A stretch of DNA of 64,000 nt from assembly GCF_013408745.1 (NCBI RefSeq), contig NZ_JACCBJ010000001.1:1054001-1118000 (forward strand). The letters are read 5' to 3'. A model generated the notes under the pieces. It did no database searches. It was not told where the DNA came from and worked only from the letters and a program-made list of their open reading frames with translations. Both the position numbers and the translations under genes were made by a program. The DNA comes from Leifsonia soli. Lineage in GTDB: Bacteria; Actinomycetota; Actinomycetes; Actinomycetales; Microbacteriaceae. This document shows, piece after piece, positions 17,249 to 25,307 of the stretch (its first letter is position 1; every line of letters begins with the position of its first letter).

Positions 17249-18091
17249 ATGTGCCGCTGGCTCGCATACTCGGGGGAGCCCCTGAAACCCGCCGTCCTCA
17301 TCCTGGACGCGCAGCATTCGCTGGTCGCCCAGTCGCTCAACTCGCCGCTCGGGGCGGAGACCGTGAACGGCGACGGTTTCGGCTTCGGCTGGTACCCGGA
17401 GGACGCGGGCAACGGGAACATTCCCGCGCTGTTCCACAGCATCGAGCCCGCCTGGCATGACGAGAACCTCCGCGAGCTGACCAACGCCATCGCCAGTCCG
17501 CTCTTCTTCGGTCACGTGCGGGCCGCGGCCGGACCGCCCATCCAGCAGTCGAACTGCCACCCGTTCCGCCACGAGAACTGGCTGTTCATGCACAACGGCT
17601 TCCTCGACGGCTTCTCGGTCATGAAGCGCGATCTCGCGTTCGCCGTCGATCCCGAGCTGTTCCCGCTCATCCAGGGCACGACCGACACCGAGACCCTGTT
17701 CTATGTCGCACTGACGATGGGGCTGATGGACGACCCGGTCGCCGCGCTCGGACGGGCACTGCGGTTCGTGGAGGAGACCGGGCGCAAGCACGGCATCCGA
17801 TTCCCGGTGCAGGGGACCTTCGCGGTCTCCGACGGGTCGCGGATGTGGGCCTTCCGCTACTCGACCTCTCAGCGCAGCCGGTCGCTGTTCCACTCGGTCG
17901 CCGTGCCGGAGCTGCGGGAGATGTTCCCGGACGCCGCGCGGCTGGAGCTGTTCGGCGACCACGCCAAGGTCGTGGTCTCGGAGCCGCTCAACGACATGCC
18001 CGGCGCCTTCGTGGAGGTGCCGGAGAACACCGTCGCGGTGCTCGACGACGACGGCTACCGACATGAGCCGTTCCTGAGCGAGGCGGCCTGA
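17249..18091 (+). CDS. Class II glutamine amidotransferase (YafJ-like)
   Basis: A 280-residue Ntn hydrolase. The nucleophile is C2 (MCRWLAYSG), freed by removal of Met1. The family motifs are present: NGDGFGFGWY, FFGHVRAAAGPPIQQSNCHPFRHENWLFMHNG, and the later GTTDTETLF. It would release ammonia from glutamine or cleave a gamma-glutamyl bond. Relatives include EgtC of ergothioneine synthesis, but no egtBD genes are nearby, so a general YafJ-like role is safer. AGGAGG lies before the ATG. Its stop codon lies inside a 14-bp hairpin. Confidence 0.88.
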   Translation: MCRWLAYSGEPLKPAVLILDAQHSLVAQSLNSPLGAETVNGDGFGFGWYPEDAGNGNIPALFHSIEPAWHDENLRELTNAIASPLFFGHVRAAAGPPIQQSNCHPFRHENWLFMHNGFLDGFSVMKRDLAFAVDPELFPLIQGTTDTETLFYVALTMGLMDDPVAALGRALRFVEETGRKHGIRFPVQGTFAVSDGSRMWAFRYSTSQRSRSLFHSVAVPELREMFPDAARLELFGDHAKVVVSEPLNDMPGAFVEVPENTVAVLDDDGYRHEPFLSEAA

Positions 18092-18108
18092 CGGGGCCGC
18101 CTCGCTCA
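18075..18108. terminator. Terminator overlapping the amidotransferase stop codon
   Basis: TGAGCGAGGCGGCC (18075-18088) pairs perfectly with 18095-18108 around a six-base loop that contains the TGA stop. It ends 6 bases from the stop of the convergent FBP gene and can serve both. Confidence 0.8.
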
Positions 18109-18113
18109 GGCCG

Positions 18114-18602
18114 TCACTCGTCGACCATCACCTTCCGGACGAACGCGTCGACGTGCTCACGGAGCGCCTCGATGCGCGCCTGGCGGGCCGCCTCGACGTC
18201 GAAGCCGACGTAGGCGGTCGGCGGCCGCTTGCGCACGTTGGCCGAGCACTGGAACTCGGCGCAGACCAGCGTGCCCAGGGTGTTGCCGTTGCGGCCGGCC
18301 TTCCCGGCGCGCTTCGCGATGAAGAAGAGCACGTCGTTGGGCAGGTGCACGTCGTCGCACCAGGAGCACTGCGGGCGCGACCGGACGCGGCCCTCCGCCT
18401 GCCGGAGGAGGACGCCGACGGGTGCGCCGTCGACCTCGGCGACGACGTACCCGACGGTCGGGAGCCTGCGGTCGCGCCAGCCGAGGAAGTCGATGTCGTC
18501 CCAGCGCACCTGCGCCAGGTCGGGAAGGGTGAGCTCCTTGCGCTCGCGCTGGGACGCGTTGACGAAGGAGGAACGGAGCTGCTGCTCGGTCAATGGATGC
18601 AT
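18114..18602 (-). CDS. FBP-domain (FusB/fibronectin-binding-like) zinc protein
   Basis: A 162-residue protein starting MHPLTEQQLRSSFVNASQRE. It matches the actinobacterial FBP C-terminal treble-clef family, related to the elongation-factor-G-binding FusB proteins. Cysteines sit in CSWCDDVHLP and CAEFQCSANVRKRP, forming a four-Cys zinc site. Relatives in other bacteria rescue EF-G from fusidic acid; a ribosome-linked role here is an inference. The start lacks a strong ribosome-binding site. Confidence 0.75.
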   Translation of the reverse strand: MHPLTEQQLRSSFVNASQRERKELTLPDLAQVRWDDIDFLGWRDRRLPTVGYVVAEVDGAPVGVLLRQAEGRVRSRPQCSWCDDVHLPNDVLFFIAKRAGKAGRNGNTLGTLVCAEFQCSANVRKRPPTAYVGFDVEAARQARIEALREHVDAFVRKVMVDE

Positions 18603-18854
18603 GAATGAACGCCTGACATGTCGTGGAATCGTCATCGGTCGAACCGATGGGAAGGGTCCGCCCCGCGGGCACGCCGCAGCAGCGGTACGCGCCGACGGCG
18701 CGCAGGATCACCGAAACAGGGTCAGAACGCTCTGACGCCGGCGCTCTGCGCGCCGACGACCTCCAGACGCCCGGCGGCCGCGGAGGCGGCGAGGGGCAGC
18801 GAGACGAGCGGGTTCACGCCTCCACTCTATCGAAGCCTGTCAACCCGGCGGCGG

Positions 18855-19265
18855 TCAGGCCCGACGGAAGTGCGGGCGCGCCGCCGGCAGCCACATGAGC
18901 ACACCGGCCGCGATGACGATGAGCACGACGAGGATCCCGAGCACGTCGCCCGTCAGCAGGGACGAGATGAGGCTGAGCAGGACGACCGCGCCGATGACGG
19001 TGAGCACGATGCGCGCCCAGTTCGCGCCTTTGAGGAGGAACACGGCGAGGAAGACGCGGAGCGCGGCACCGATGAGGGCGCCTCCGACCGCGCCGGCCAC
19101 GACTCCCGCCGCATACGGGGTGCCGGAGGTCGGCCCGGCGAACAGGCCGGGTGCCATCAGCGCGAACGCGATCAGGCTCACGACCGTGCTGGCGATCCAG
19201 AGCCAGAAGGACGCGGTGACGACGGTCGGGGCGGTGCGGGCGGCGGCGGAGAGCGGCTGAGACAC
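18855..19265 (-). CDS. Small hypothetical membrane protein
   Basis: A 136-residue protein with about four hydrophobic segments (TASFWLWIASTVVSLIAFALM, AAGVVAGAVGGALIGAALRVFLAVFLL, IVLTVIGAVVLLSLISSLL, and GILVVLIVIAAGVLMWL). I chose the GTG start VSQPLSAAAR because GAGGA lies 6-7 bases upstream; a longer reading adds a charged Pro/Arg-rich stretch unlike its homologous-looking core. The family is not recognised. Confidence 0.65.
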   Translation of the reverse strand: MSQPLSAAARTAPTVVTASFWLWIASTVVSLIAFALMAPGLFAGPTSGTPYAAGVVAGAVGGALIGAALRVFLAVFLLKGANWARIVLTVIGAVVLLSLISSLLTGDVLGILVVLIVIAAGVLMWLPAARPHFRRA

Positions 19266-19445
19266 GGAGATTCCTCGGGGTCGGGACGGTTGCGGCGGAG
19301 CGCGTCGTCCGCCGTTCTTCTTTCCTATCGGCAGGCGCGCCGTCTCCGTCAGCAGAGGGGGAACACCCGTACCCGACGGGAGAGGCGGCATCCCCGGTGT
19401 CGGGGGTCGGCGTCAGACTGGAGACCTCACCGGAGAGGACGCGCC

Positions 19446-19835
19446 ATGACCGAGACACCGACCCCCGTCGACCCGCCCGGGCTGTACCGCAGCCCGGCTT
19501 TCGCTCAGGGGATGATCGTCCCGCCGGGCCCGCTGCTGTTCGTCGGCGGACAGAACGGGGTGGATGCGGAGGGCGCCCTGCTCGACGGCCTCGCCGCGCA
19601 GACGGAGCAGGCGCTGCGCAACCTCCTGGCCGTCCTCGCCGAGGCGGGAAGCGGTCCGGAGCAGGTGGCGAAGCTCACCATCCATCTGGCCCCGGGAATC
19701 GACCCGACCGATGCGTACGGGGCGACGCGGGCCGTCTGGGGCGACCACCGGACGGCGGTGACGGTGCTGGCCGTCGCTCCCGCCCGGCCGGGGGCGCTGG
19801 TGGAGATCGACGCGGTCGCAGCCGTTCCGCGCTAG
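19446..19835 (+). CDS. RidA/YjgF-family protein
   Basis: A 129-residue protein with the RidA fold: GLYRSPAFAQGMIVPPGPLLFVGGQNGVDAEGALLDGLAAQTEQALRNLL and the C-terminal AVTVLAVAPARPGALVEIDAVAAVPR. Archetypal RidA deaminates reactive enamines and imines and carries an Arg that contacts the carboxylate; here R98 in the DHRTAVTV region or R113 in PARPGALVEID is a candidate. The subgroup and substrate are not determined. It is followed by three 17-bp tandem repeats and converges on a small acidic protein gene. Confidence 0.85.
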   Translation: MTETPTPVDPPGLYRSPAFAQGMIVPPGPLLFVGGQNGVDAEGALLDGLAAQTEQALRNLLAVLAEAGSGPEQVAKLTIHLAPGIDPTDAYGATRAVWGDHRTAVTVLAVAPARPGALVEIDAVAAVPR

Positions 19836-19840
19836 CTCGG

Positions 19841-19891
19841 CTACTGACCCCGCTCGTCTACTGGCCCCGCTCGGCTATTGGCCCCGCTCGT
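19841..19891. repeat. Three 17-bp tandem repeats between convergent stop codons
   Basis: Units CTACTGACCCCGCTCGT, CTACTGGCCCCGCTCGG and CTATTGGCCCCGCTCGT follow each other without gap. On the minus strand each unit ends in TAG, and the third unit provides the real stop of the small acidic protein. Confidence 0.9.
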
Positions 19892-20087
19892 CTGGGCCGT
19901 CGAACTCGGACAGCTCCTCGACGACCTCGTCGCCCTCGAGCGCGGTGTCGTCACGGCTGTCGTCGGCCGCGTCGTCCCCGGTCGGGCCGCGGAAGGCGCC
20001 GGTCCCTTCGTCGAGGGTGCCCTGGCCGTCGGGGTAGCCCGCGTCGTCCGGGTACTCGGAGCGGTCGGTGTTCGCTGTCTCGTCCAT
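19875..20087 (-). CDS. Small acidic hypothetical protein
   Basis: A 70-residue, highly acidic protein (MDETANTDRSEYPDDAGYPDGQG...EVVEELSEFDGPDERGQ). It is probably disordered, with no hydrophobic core. GGAAGG lies about 6 bases before the chosen ATG; an upstream ATG at 20120 has none. Its last codons and stop come from the tandem-repeat unit. No family is recognised; it could be a stress-related disordered protein. Confidence 0.5.
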   Translation of the reverse strand: MDETANTDRSEYPDDAGYPDGQGTLDEGTGAFRGPTGDDAADDSRDDTALEGDEVVEELSEFDGPDERGQ

Positions 20088-20239
20088 GTCGTCCTTCCGT
20101 GTCGTGTAGGTATCATCCACCGCCGGGGCTCACCGGCACACCCCCGGACGGCGCGTCGCGCGGCGTCGGAACGGAGGGGAGGTGCGGCGGGTCTGCGCCC
20201 ACCCGGGTCACGGGCCGGCCGGGACTGGGTTAGGGTCGT

Positions 20240-22165
20240 GTGGTGGTGGATGGTGGTGTTGTTCCCGACGCGTCGGAGCTTCGGCGGCTCGAAGAGTGCG
20301 TGAAGGAGCCGATCCGTACGCCGGGCCGGATCCAGTCGTTCGGGATGCTGCTGGTCGTCAACGTCGCGACCTACGAGATCGTGACCGCGAGCGAGAACGC
20401 GGCGCACTGGCTGGGCCGTTCCGTCTCGGAGCTCGGCAGCCCCACCCTCGAATGGAGCATCGCCGCGGAGACGCACGGCGACCCGGTGCGCGTCGACCTG
20501 CAGGGCGAGCCGTACGACGCGGTGACGCACCGCCTCGGCACGCAGGTCGTCATCGAGCTGGAGCCGGCGACCGGCACCCCGGACCTCCCGACCGCCTCCG
20601 TCGTCGGTGCCATCCGGTCGCTGGGGCTCGTGGCGAGCGCGGAGGAGCTGCGCCAGGCGGCGGCCGAGGAGGTCAAGCGGATCAGCGGGTTCGACCGCGT
20701 CATGGTCTACCGCTTCTTCGACGACGGCCACGGCGAGGTCGCCGGTGAGGCGTCCGAGGCCGACATGGAGTCGTACCGCGGCCTGCACTTCCCGGCATCC
20801 GACATCCCGCAGCAGGCGCGCTCGCTCTACCTGACCAAGCTGTCGCGGCAGATCGTGAGCACGGAGGACCCGGGAACCCCGCTGGTCTCCGTCGACGAGA
20901 ACGTGCCGCCGCTCGACCTCAGCAGCGGGGAGTTGCGCGCCGTGTCGCCGCATCACCTGCAGTTCATGCGGAACATGGGGCAGGCGTCCACGGTCTCCTT
21001 CTCGCTCATCGAGGACGACCGGCTGACCGGCATGATCACCTGTGCGCACCGCACCGAGCGACGGATGCCCATCCTGCTCCGCCGCGCTCTGGAGGTGCTG
21101 GCCACGCAGCTGACCCTGCAGCTGGCCGCGCTCGAGTCGATCGCCCGGCTGCGCCGCGACCTCACCATCCGCGAGCAGCGGGCGGCGGTGCTCGCGGGCA
21201 TCCCGTCGTCCGACGACGCTCTGCTGACCCTGGTCGATGGCGGCGCCGAGCTGTGCCGGCTGGTGGGCGCCGACGGCGCCGTGCTGGCTCTGGACGGCGT
21301 CAGCCGCAGCATCGGCGATGTCCCGCAGATCGACCGCAGTCTGCTGCTCTCCGCCGTCGGCATCGAGCCCTTCCACACGAGCGAACTGCAGCGCACCCAT
21401 CCCGCCCTCGCTGCGCTGATGCCGGGGTTCGCCGGACTCCTGGTCGTCCCGGTCGGAACACACGGCGTCCTGCTGTTCTTCCGCCACGAGGTCACGCAGG
21501 TGATCCGCTGGCTCGGCGACCAGACCCCGGAGAACCGCGACACCGCGCTGTCGCCCCGCAACTCCTTCTCCGAGTGGCGGCAGAGCGTGGAGGGCACCGC
21601 GCTGGCGTGGGGGTCGATCCCCGAGGAGGGGCGTGAACTCGGGCGCGACCTGGCCAGAGCACTCGATCGACGTCAGGAGGCGCGACTCGCCCAGCTGGCG
21701 CTGATCGACCACCTGACGGGGCTGCACAACCGCCGTTCCCTGGAGCACCGTCTCGAGTCGGCGGTCGTGGACGGGCACGACGGCGTGCTGCTCTTCCTCG
21801 ATCTCGACGGCTTCAAGGCCGTCAACGACCGGCACGGTCACGAGACCGGCGACGCCGTGCTGCGAGCGGTCGCCGACCGTCTCACGGGCGGCAGCCGGGC
21901 GTCGGATGTGATCTCGCGTCTCGCGGGCGACGAGTTCGTGGTCCTCAGCGTCGGGGTCGCCCAGGAGGACGGCGAGCGGTTCGCGGCGCGGCTGGTGCGC
22001 GAGATCGCCCAGCCCATCGACACCGCGCGCGGTCCGATGACCGTCACGGCATCGTGCGGTGTGCTCCCGCTCGGAGCGGGGCTGACGGCGAAGCAGCTGC
22101 TCGACGCGGCCGACGCTGCCATGTACCGCGCGAAGAAGCAGGGACGCAACCGCGTCTCCCTCTGA
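20240..22165 (+). CDS. Bacteriophytochrome with GGDEF output (light-regulated diguanylate cyclase)
   Basis: A 641-residue PAS-GAF-PHY-GGDEF protein. C20 in LEECVKEPIRTPG is the biliverdin-attachment cysteine position of bacterial phytochromes. The GAF domain has PASDIPQQAR (D188) and H238/H239 in SPHHLQFMRNMG, plus H270 in CAHRTERRMP. The PHY tongue PRxSF is at ~439-443 (SPRNSFSEW). The cyclase core has AGDEF at 562-566 and a canonical I-site RASD at 553-556, so it should make cyclic di-GMP and be product-inhibited. GTG triplets give the start. There is no heme oxygenase gene next to it. Confidence 0.93.
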   Translation: MVVDGGVVPDASELRRLEECVKEPIRTPGRIQSFGMLLVVNVATYEIVTASENAAHWLGRSVSELGSPTLEWSIAAETHGDPVRVDLQGEPYDAVTHRLGTQVVIELEPATGTPDLPTASVVGAIRSLGLVASAEELRQAAAEEVKRISGFDRVMVYRFFDDGHGEVAGEASEADMESYRGLHFPASDIPQQARSLYLTKLSRQIVSTEDPGTPLVSVDENVPPLDLSSGELRAVSPHHLQFMRNMGQASTVSFSLIEDDRLTGMITCAHRTERRMPILLRRALEVLATQLTLQLAALESIARLRRDLTIREQRAAVLAGIPSSDDALLTLVDGGAELCRLVGADGAVLALDGVSRSIGDVPQIDRSLLLSAVGIEPFHTSELQRTHPALAALMPGFAGLLVVPVGTHGVLLFFRHEVTQVIRWLGDQTPENRDTALSPRNSFSEWRQSVEGTALAWGSIPEEGRELGRDLARALDRRQEARLAQLALIDHLTGLHNRRSLEHRLESAVVDGHDGVLLFLDLDGFKAVNDRHGHETGDAVLRAVADRLTGGSRASDVISRLAGDEFVVLSVGVAQEDGERFAARLVREIAQPIDTARGPMTVTASCGVLPLGAGLTAKQLLDAADAAMYRAKKQGRNRVSL

Positions 22166-22358
22166 TCCGTTGCCGGAGCGGCGCCGGCGCGTGCCCCGGC
22201 ACTGCCGCATCCGCCGTCTTTCGCGGTCGCCCGCGCATCCGGCACGATGACCGTGCGCATGGTGGGGGAGACGGGATCCGTGCGCAGAGGTGCCCGGCGC
22301 TCTCCGTCGCGGCGGGCACCTCGCCACCTCGGCGCTGCGCGCGGGTATCGTCGGGCGC

Positions 22359-23102
22359 ATGCCCGACCCGATGCACTTCGATCGGCACGCCGACCTGTAT
22401 GAACGCGCCAGGCCGCCGTACCCGGCCGCGCTGTGGGAGCGGCTCGATGCGCTCGGGCTGCTCGTGCCCGGCGTTCCCGCGCTCGACCTGGGCGCCGGAA
22501 GCGGGCAGGCAACGCGGGGTCTGGTGCGGGCCGGGATGGAGGTGACCGCGGTCGAGCCGGGCACGGCTCTGGCGGCACGGTTGCGAGAGTGGCTTCCGAG
22601 CGTTCGGGTGATCGTGGCGTCGGCGGAGGAGGCGGTCCTCCCCACCGCCGCCTTCGAGCTGGCGACCGTCGCGACCGCGGTCCACTGGTTCGATCTCGGG
22701 GTGGTGCTGCCGAAGGTGCACGCCGCGCTGAGGCCGGGTGGGCGCCTCGCGGTGTGGCGCAACGCGTACGGGGACGCCTCGGTGCCGCAGACGGCGTTCC
22801 GTCAGCGTGTGCAGGCGATCGTCGATCGGCGGAGCGCTCCGCCGCGGCCGGGACCCGATGAGTCGCAGACGTCGGAGTGGGCACGACTGCTGGAGGCGGG
22901 AGGGCTGTTCCGGTCAGCGCACGTCGAGGAGTTCGCCTGGGCCGTCGAGCTGGACGAGGAGGGCGTCCGCAGCCTGTTCACCACCTTCAGCGACTGGTCA
23001 GAGAGCGAGGCGGACCAGGCAGCGCGTGCGGTCCGCGACCTCGGCGGCACGGTCATCGAGCACTACCGGACGCCGCTGATCGTCCTCGACCGCGTCGCCT
23101 GA
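22359..23102 (+). CDS. Class I SAM-dependent methyltransferase
   Basis: A 247-residue methyltransferase starting MPDPMHFDRHADLYERARPPYP. Motif I is ALDLGAGSGQATRGL and the motif II region contains VTAVEPGTALAARL. The later LPTAAFELATVATAVHWFDL matches the SAM-binding strands of UbiE/methyltransferase-11 types. The substrate is unknown. It stands alone, 190 bases after the phytochrome gene. Confidence 0.85.
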   Translation: MPDPMHFDRHADLYERARPPYPAALWERLDALGLLVPGVPALDLGAGSGQATRGLVRAGMEVTAVEPGTALAARLREWLPSVRVIVASAEEAVLPTAAFELATVATAVHWFDLGVVLPKVHAALRPGGRLAVWRNAYGDASVPQTAFRQRVQAIVDRRSAPPRPGPDESQTSEWARLLEAGGLFRSAHVEEFAWAVELDEEGVRSLFTTFSDWSESEADQAARAVRDLGGTVIEHYRTPLIVLDRVA

Positions 23103-23193
23103 CGCCGAGTGGATCCGCTCCGCGCTGTCGATTTCGGGCGCACCCGTTCGACGCCTGTTTGGAAAATGATCCGAGAACAAGGAGGCACGGCAG

Positions 23194-23556
23194 ATGAGCC
23201 AGTTCATCATTCTCATCCAGGGGGACGCGAACCGCTGGAAGACGATGTCCGCGCAGGAGCGCGACGAGATCGACACCGCGCACCGGGAGTTCTGGCAGAA
23301 GGCCGGGGATGCCGTCGTGGCGTCCGGAGAGCTCCAGGGGCCGGAGACGGCGGTGACCGTGCGACGCGGCGACGACGGTCAGCCGGTGGCGGTCGACGGT
23401 CCGTTCACCGAGGCGAAGGAGGTCGTCGGCGGGTTCTATGTCATCGACGTCGCAGACCGGGAGGCCGCCGTCGCGCTGGCAGCCGGTCTCGCCGAGGCCC
23501 GGCACGACCACAGCGGAGTCCAGGTGCAGCCCCTCGTCGACCACAGCGCGGGCTGA
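23194..23556 (+). CDS. YCII-related DGPF-domain protein
   Basis: A 120-residue protein with the DGPF signature (VDGPFTEAKEVVGGFYVID). The ferredoxin-like YCII fold is complete. In actinobacteria DGPF proteins are typically encoded beside ECF42-type sigma factors, as at 43.6 kb in this window, but no sigma factor gene is adjacent here. AAGGAGG lies 9 bases before the ATG. Confidence 0.8.
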   Translation: MSQFIILIQGDANRWKTMSAQERDEIDTAHREFWQKAGDAVVASGELQGPETAVTVRRGDDGQPVAVDGPFTEAKEVVGGFYVIDVADREAAVALAAGLAEARHDHSGVQVQPLVDHSAG

Positions 23557-23856
23557 GCGCCGCACGCGCCGGGCGAATCGCGCTGGCCACATCGCGCTGC
23601 GCGGTTCGAGGGGGAGAGGGGTTTCCCGGGATGCCGTTCCTGCCGCGTCGGGTTGAGACGTCTTCGCTAGGAATTCGTTTCCGCGTCGGTCCGGCATCCC
23701 CGGGCCTCGACAACGCTAACCCGAGGGCGCTCCTGTCCTCAATTCGGAGGACAGAAACCGTCAAGAGTTGACGGGGGACGGCTGTTCGGGGTGCGGGCGG
23801 GCGTCGCATCCGGCTGTTCGGTTGCTAGCCTGAGCGCCGAGAGCGAGGAGGTCGCG
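23557..23856. other. 300-base intergenic stretch with two short hairpins
   Basis: No plausible gene is seen. CTGTCCTC-AATTCG-GAGGACAG (23733-23754) and CCGTCAA-GAG-TTGACGG (23758-23774) form adjacent stem-loops, possibly a terminator for the DGPF gene or a leader structure for the next gene. Confidence 0.45.
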
Positions 23857-24222
23857 ATGGGCGTCGAGGGCATCGGCGGGCTGTTCATCCGCAGCCGGGA
23901 TCCGGAGGCGCGCGCGGAGTGGTACCGCCGGCATCTGGGCATCGCGGCAGGCTCCGACAGCGTGTGGGAGCAGCAGGCCGGGATGACGGTGTTCGCGCCG
24001 TTCCCCGCCGACTCCGACTACTTCGCGGCCGATCAGCCGTTCCTGCTCAATCTGCGCGTCACCGGGCTGGACGAGCTGGTGGCGGCACTGGAGTCCGACG
24101 GGATCGCGGTCGAACGCAGAGCCGAGTGGGACGGCGAGTACGGCAGGTTCGCGCGGCTGCACGACCCGGAGGGTCTGCCCATCGAACTGTGGGAGGCGCC
24201 GGCGGAGGAGGCCGGCGCCTGA
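23857..24222 (+). CDS. VOC/glyoxalase-fold protein
   Basis: A 121-residue vicinal-oxygen-chelate protein. Paired beta-alpha-beta modules are visible, GLFIRSRDPEARAEWYRRHLGI and the C-terminal YGRFARLHDPEGLPIELWEAP; the latter matches the metal-site segment (E near the end) of glyoxalase-like proteins. The substrate is unknown. GAGGAG lies before the ATG. The spacer after its stop is filled by an ABC-permease remnant. Confidence 0.8.
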   Translation: MGVEGIGGLFIRSRDPEARAEWYRRHLGIAAGSDSVWEQQAGMTVFAPFPADSDYFAADQPFLLNLRVTGLDELVAALESDGIAVERRAEWDGEYGRFARLHDPEGLPIELWEAPAEEAGA

Positions 24223-24423
24223 TCGTGCGGGCCTGTTGCGGCGTGGGCGATCACCCGCTGGCGGACGGGAGGGCGGACCCTGGCCGCGACCGTGCTGAGC
24301 CCGTGGCTGCTGCCGCCGATCGTCGCCGTCATCCCGCTGTTCACGCTGCTGCGGACGCTGTCGCTGAACAACACGCTTCCTGGGCTGACCCTGGTCTACG
24401 CCCTCGGGGGAGCGGATCGCTGA
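24223..24423 (+). pseudogene. Remnant of a MalG-type carbohydrate ABC permease
   Basis: One frame reads ...AWAITRWRTGGRTLAATVLSP, then WLLPPIVAVIPLFTLLRTL and SLNNTLPGLTLVYALGGADR before TGA 24421-24423. The PPIVAVIPLF...NTLPGLxLVY pattern is the membrane region before the EAA loop of MalG-family sugar permeases. Only ~65 codons remain: there is no start, no N-terminal membrane segments, no EAA loop and no C-terminus. No other transporter gene is near. It is a decayed fragment lodged between two intact genes. Confidence 0.75.
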
Positions 24424-24424
24424 G

Positions 24425-25231
24425 TCACGGGCGGCGCGCCACCACGTCCGCCAGGGCGTCGAGCAGCTGGGTCCACCCCGGTTCCAGGCCGGCTATCATG
24501 GGGGCGGCTGCAGCATCCGCGCCGGCGACCCGGATGGTGAGCTCCATCCGGCAACGCGTCCGACCCGACAAGGTCAGCTCGTGCACTGCGTCGAACAGCG
24601 GCTCTCCATCTGCCCCCAGGGGCGCGAGCGTGAACTCCAGGCGGCGTCCCGGCTCTGCGGCGCTGACCGTGCCGGCCGAGGCGTAACGCGCGCCGTCGGC
24701 CTCGCGCAGCCGGAGCTCGACATGGCCTCCGGGAATCGCATCCAATCGGCTGTGCTCCACCTCGAAGTGGCGGGGAGCCCACCACCGGGCGAGGAGGCGG
24801 GGATCGGTCCACGCCTCCCAGATCCGTGCCGGCGGAGCGGGGATGGTGCGAAGGAAGCGCAGGGTGGTCGCGTGACCGGCCGGGTCGTCGGAGATCCGCG
24901 CCTCGGTCGCCGCTACCGCGTCTGCGTATCGCTCGAGGGCGACGTCGTCCGGAGTCGCCACCGACAGACCGCCGAGCCAGGCGGCGACCTCGTCGAGGGC
25001 GGCCCGGTTCAGGTAGGCGAGTTTGCGCCGGCCCAGCCGGTGGATACGCACCACGCCAGCAGCTTCGAGTGCCTGGAGGTGCTTGGTCGTCTGAGGCTGG
25101 AGGGCGCCGAGGACGGCGGCGACCTCGCCGATCGTGTGCGGGCGGATGGCCAGGGTCTCGACGATCCGGAACCGCGTCGGTTCTGCGAGCACCGCGAGGA
25201 TCGCGTGCACCCGGTCGCTTTCGACCGCCAT
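24425..25231 (-). CDS. ArsR-type HTH fused to an SRPBCC (AHSA1-like) domain
   Basis: A 268-residue two-domain protein. Residues ~5-85 form the ArsR winged helix (ILAVLAEPTRFRIVETL...LQPQTTKHLQALEAAGVVRIHRLGRRKLAYLN). Residues ~118-268 form an SRPBCC/AHSA1 ligand-binding fold (FLRTIPAPPARIWEAWTDPRLLARWWAPRHFEV). The fusion suggests a ligand-sensing repressor. GGAGG lies 5 bases before the ATG; an upstream ATG at 25273 is less likely. It diverges from a gene for a free SRPBCC protein with a palindrome between them. Confidence 0.87.
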   Translation of the reverse strand: MAVESDRVHAILAVLAEPTRFRIVETLAIRPHTIGEVAAVLGALQPQTTKHLQALEAAGVVRIHRLGRRKLAYLNRAALDEVAAWLGGLSVATPDDVALERYADAVAATEARISDDPAGHATTLRFLRTIPAPPARIWEAWTDPRLLARWWAPRHFEVEHSRLDAIPGGHVELRLREADGARYASAGTVSAAEPGRRLEFTLAPLGADGEPLFDAVHELTLSGRTRCRMELTIRVAGADAAAAPMIAGLEPGWTQLLDALADVVARRP

Positions 25232-25254
25232 CCGTTCCTCCGATCGATCAGCGC

Positions 25255-25286
25255 TTGACACATTCGTCGGCACGAATATATCGTGC
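25255..25286 (+). promoter_or_regulatory. SRPBCC promoter overlapped by a 17-bp perfect palindrome
   Basis: TTGACA (25255-25260) and TATATC (25277-25282), 16 bases apart, precede the SRPBCC gene. GCACGA-ATATA-TCGTGC (25270-25286) covers the -10 box. ArsR-type repressors bind AT-centred palindromes of this kind, so it is a good operator candidate for the divergent ArsR-SRPBCC protein. Confidence 0.6.
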
Positions 25287-25307
25287 GATCAAATGAAGGA
25301 GCAAATC

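Noticed and set aside
18722..18817. A 31-codon minus-strand frame after the FBP gene, with a TGA in a GTCAGA/TCTGAC hairpin
   Set aside because: Its GGAGG is only one base from the GTG and no conserved sequence is seen.
18603..18854. A short plus-strand frame in the intergenic gap
   Set aside because: No ribosome-binding site or conserved sequence; composition like shadow.
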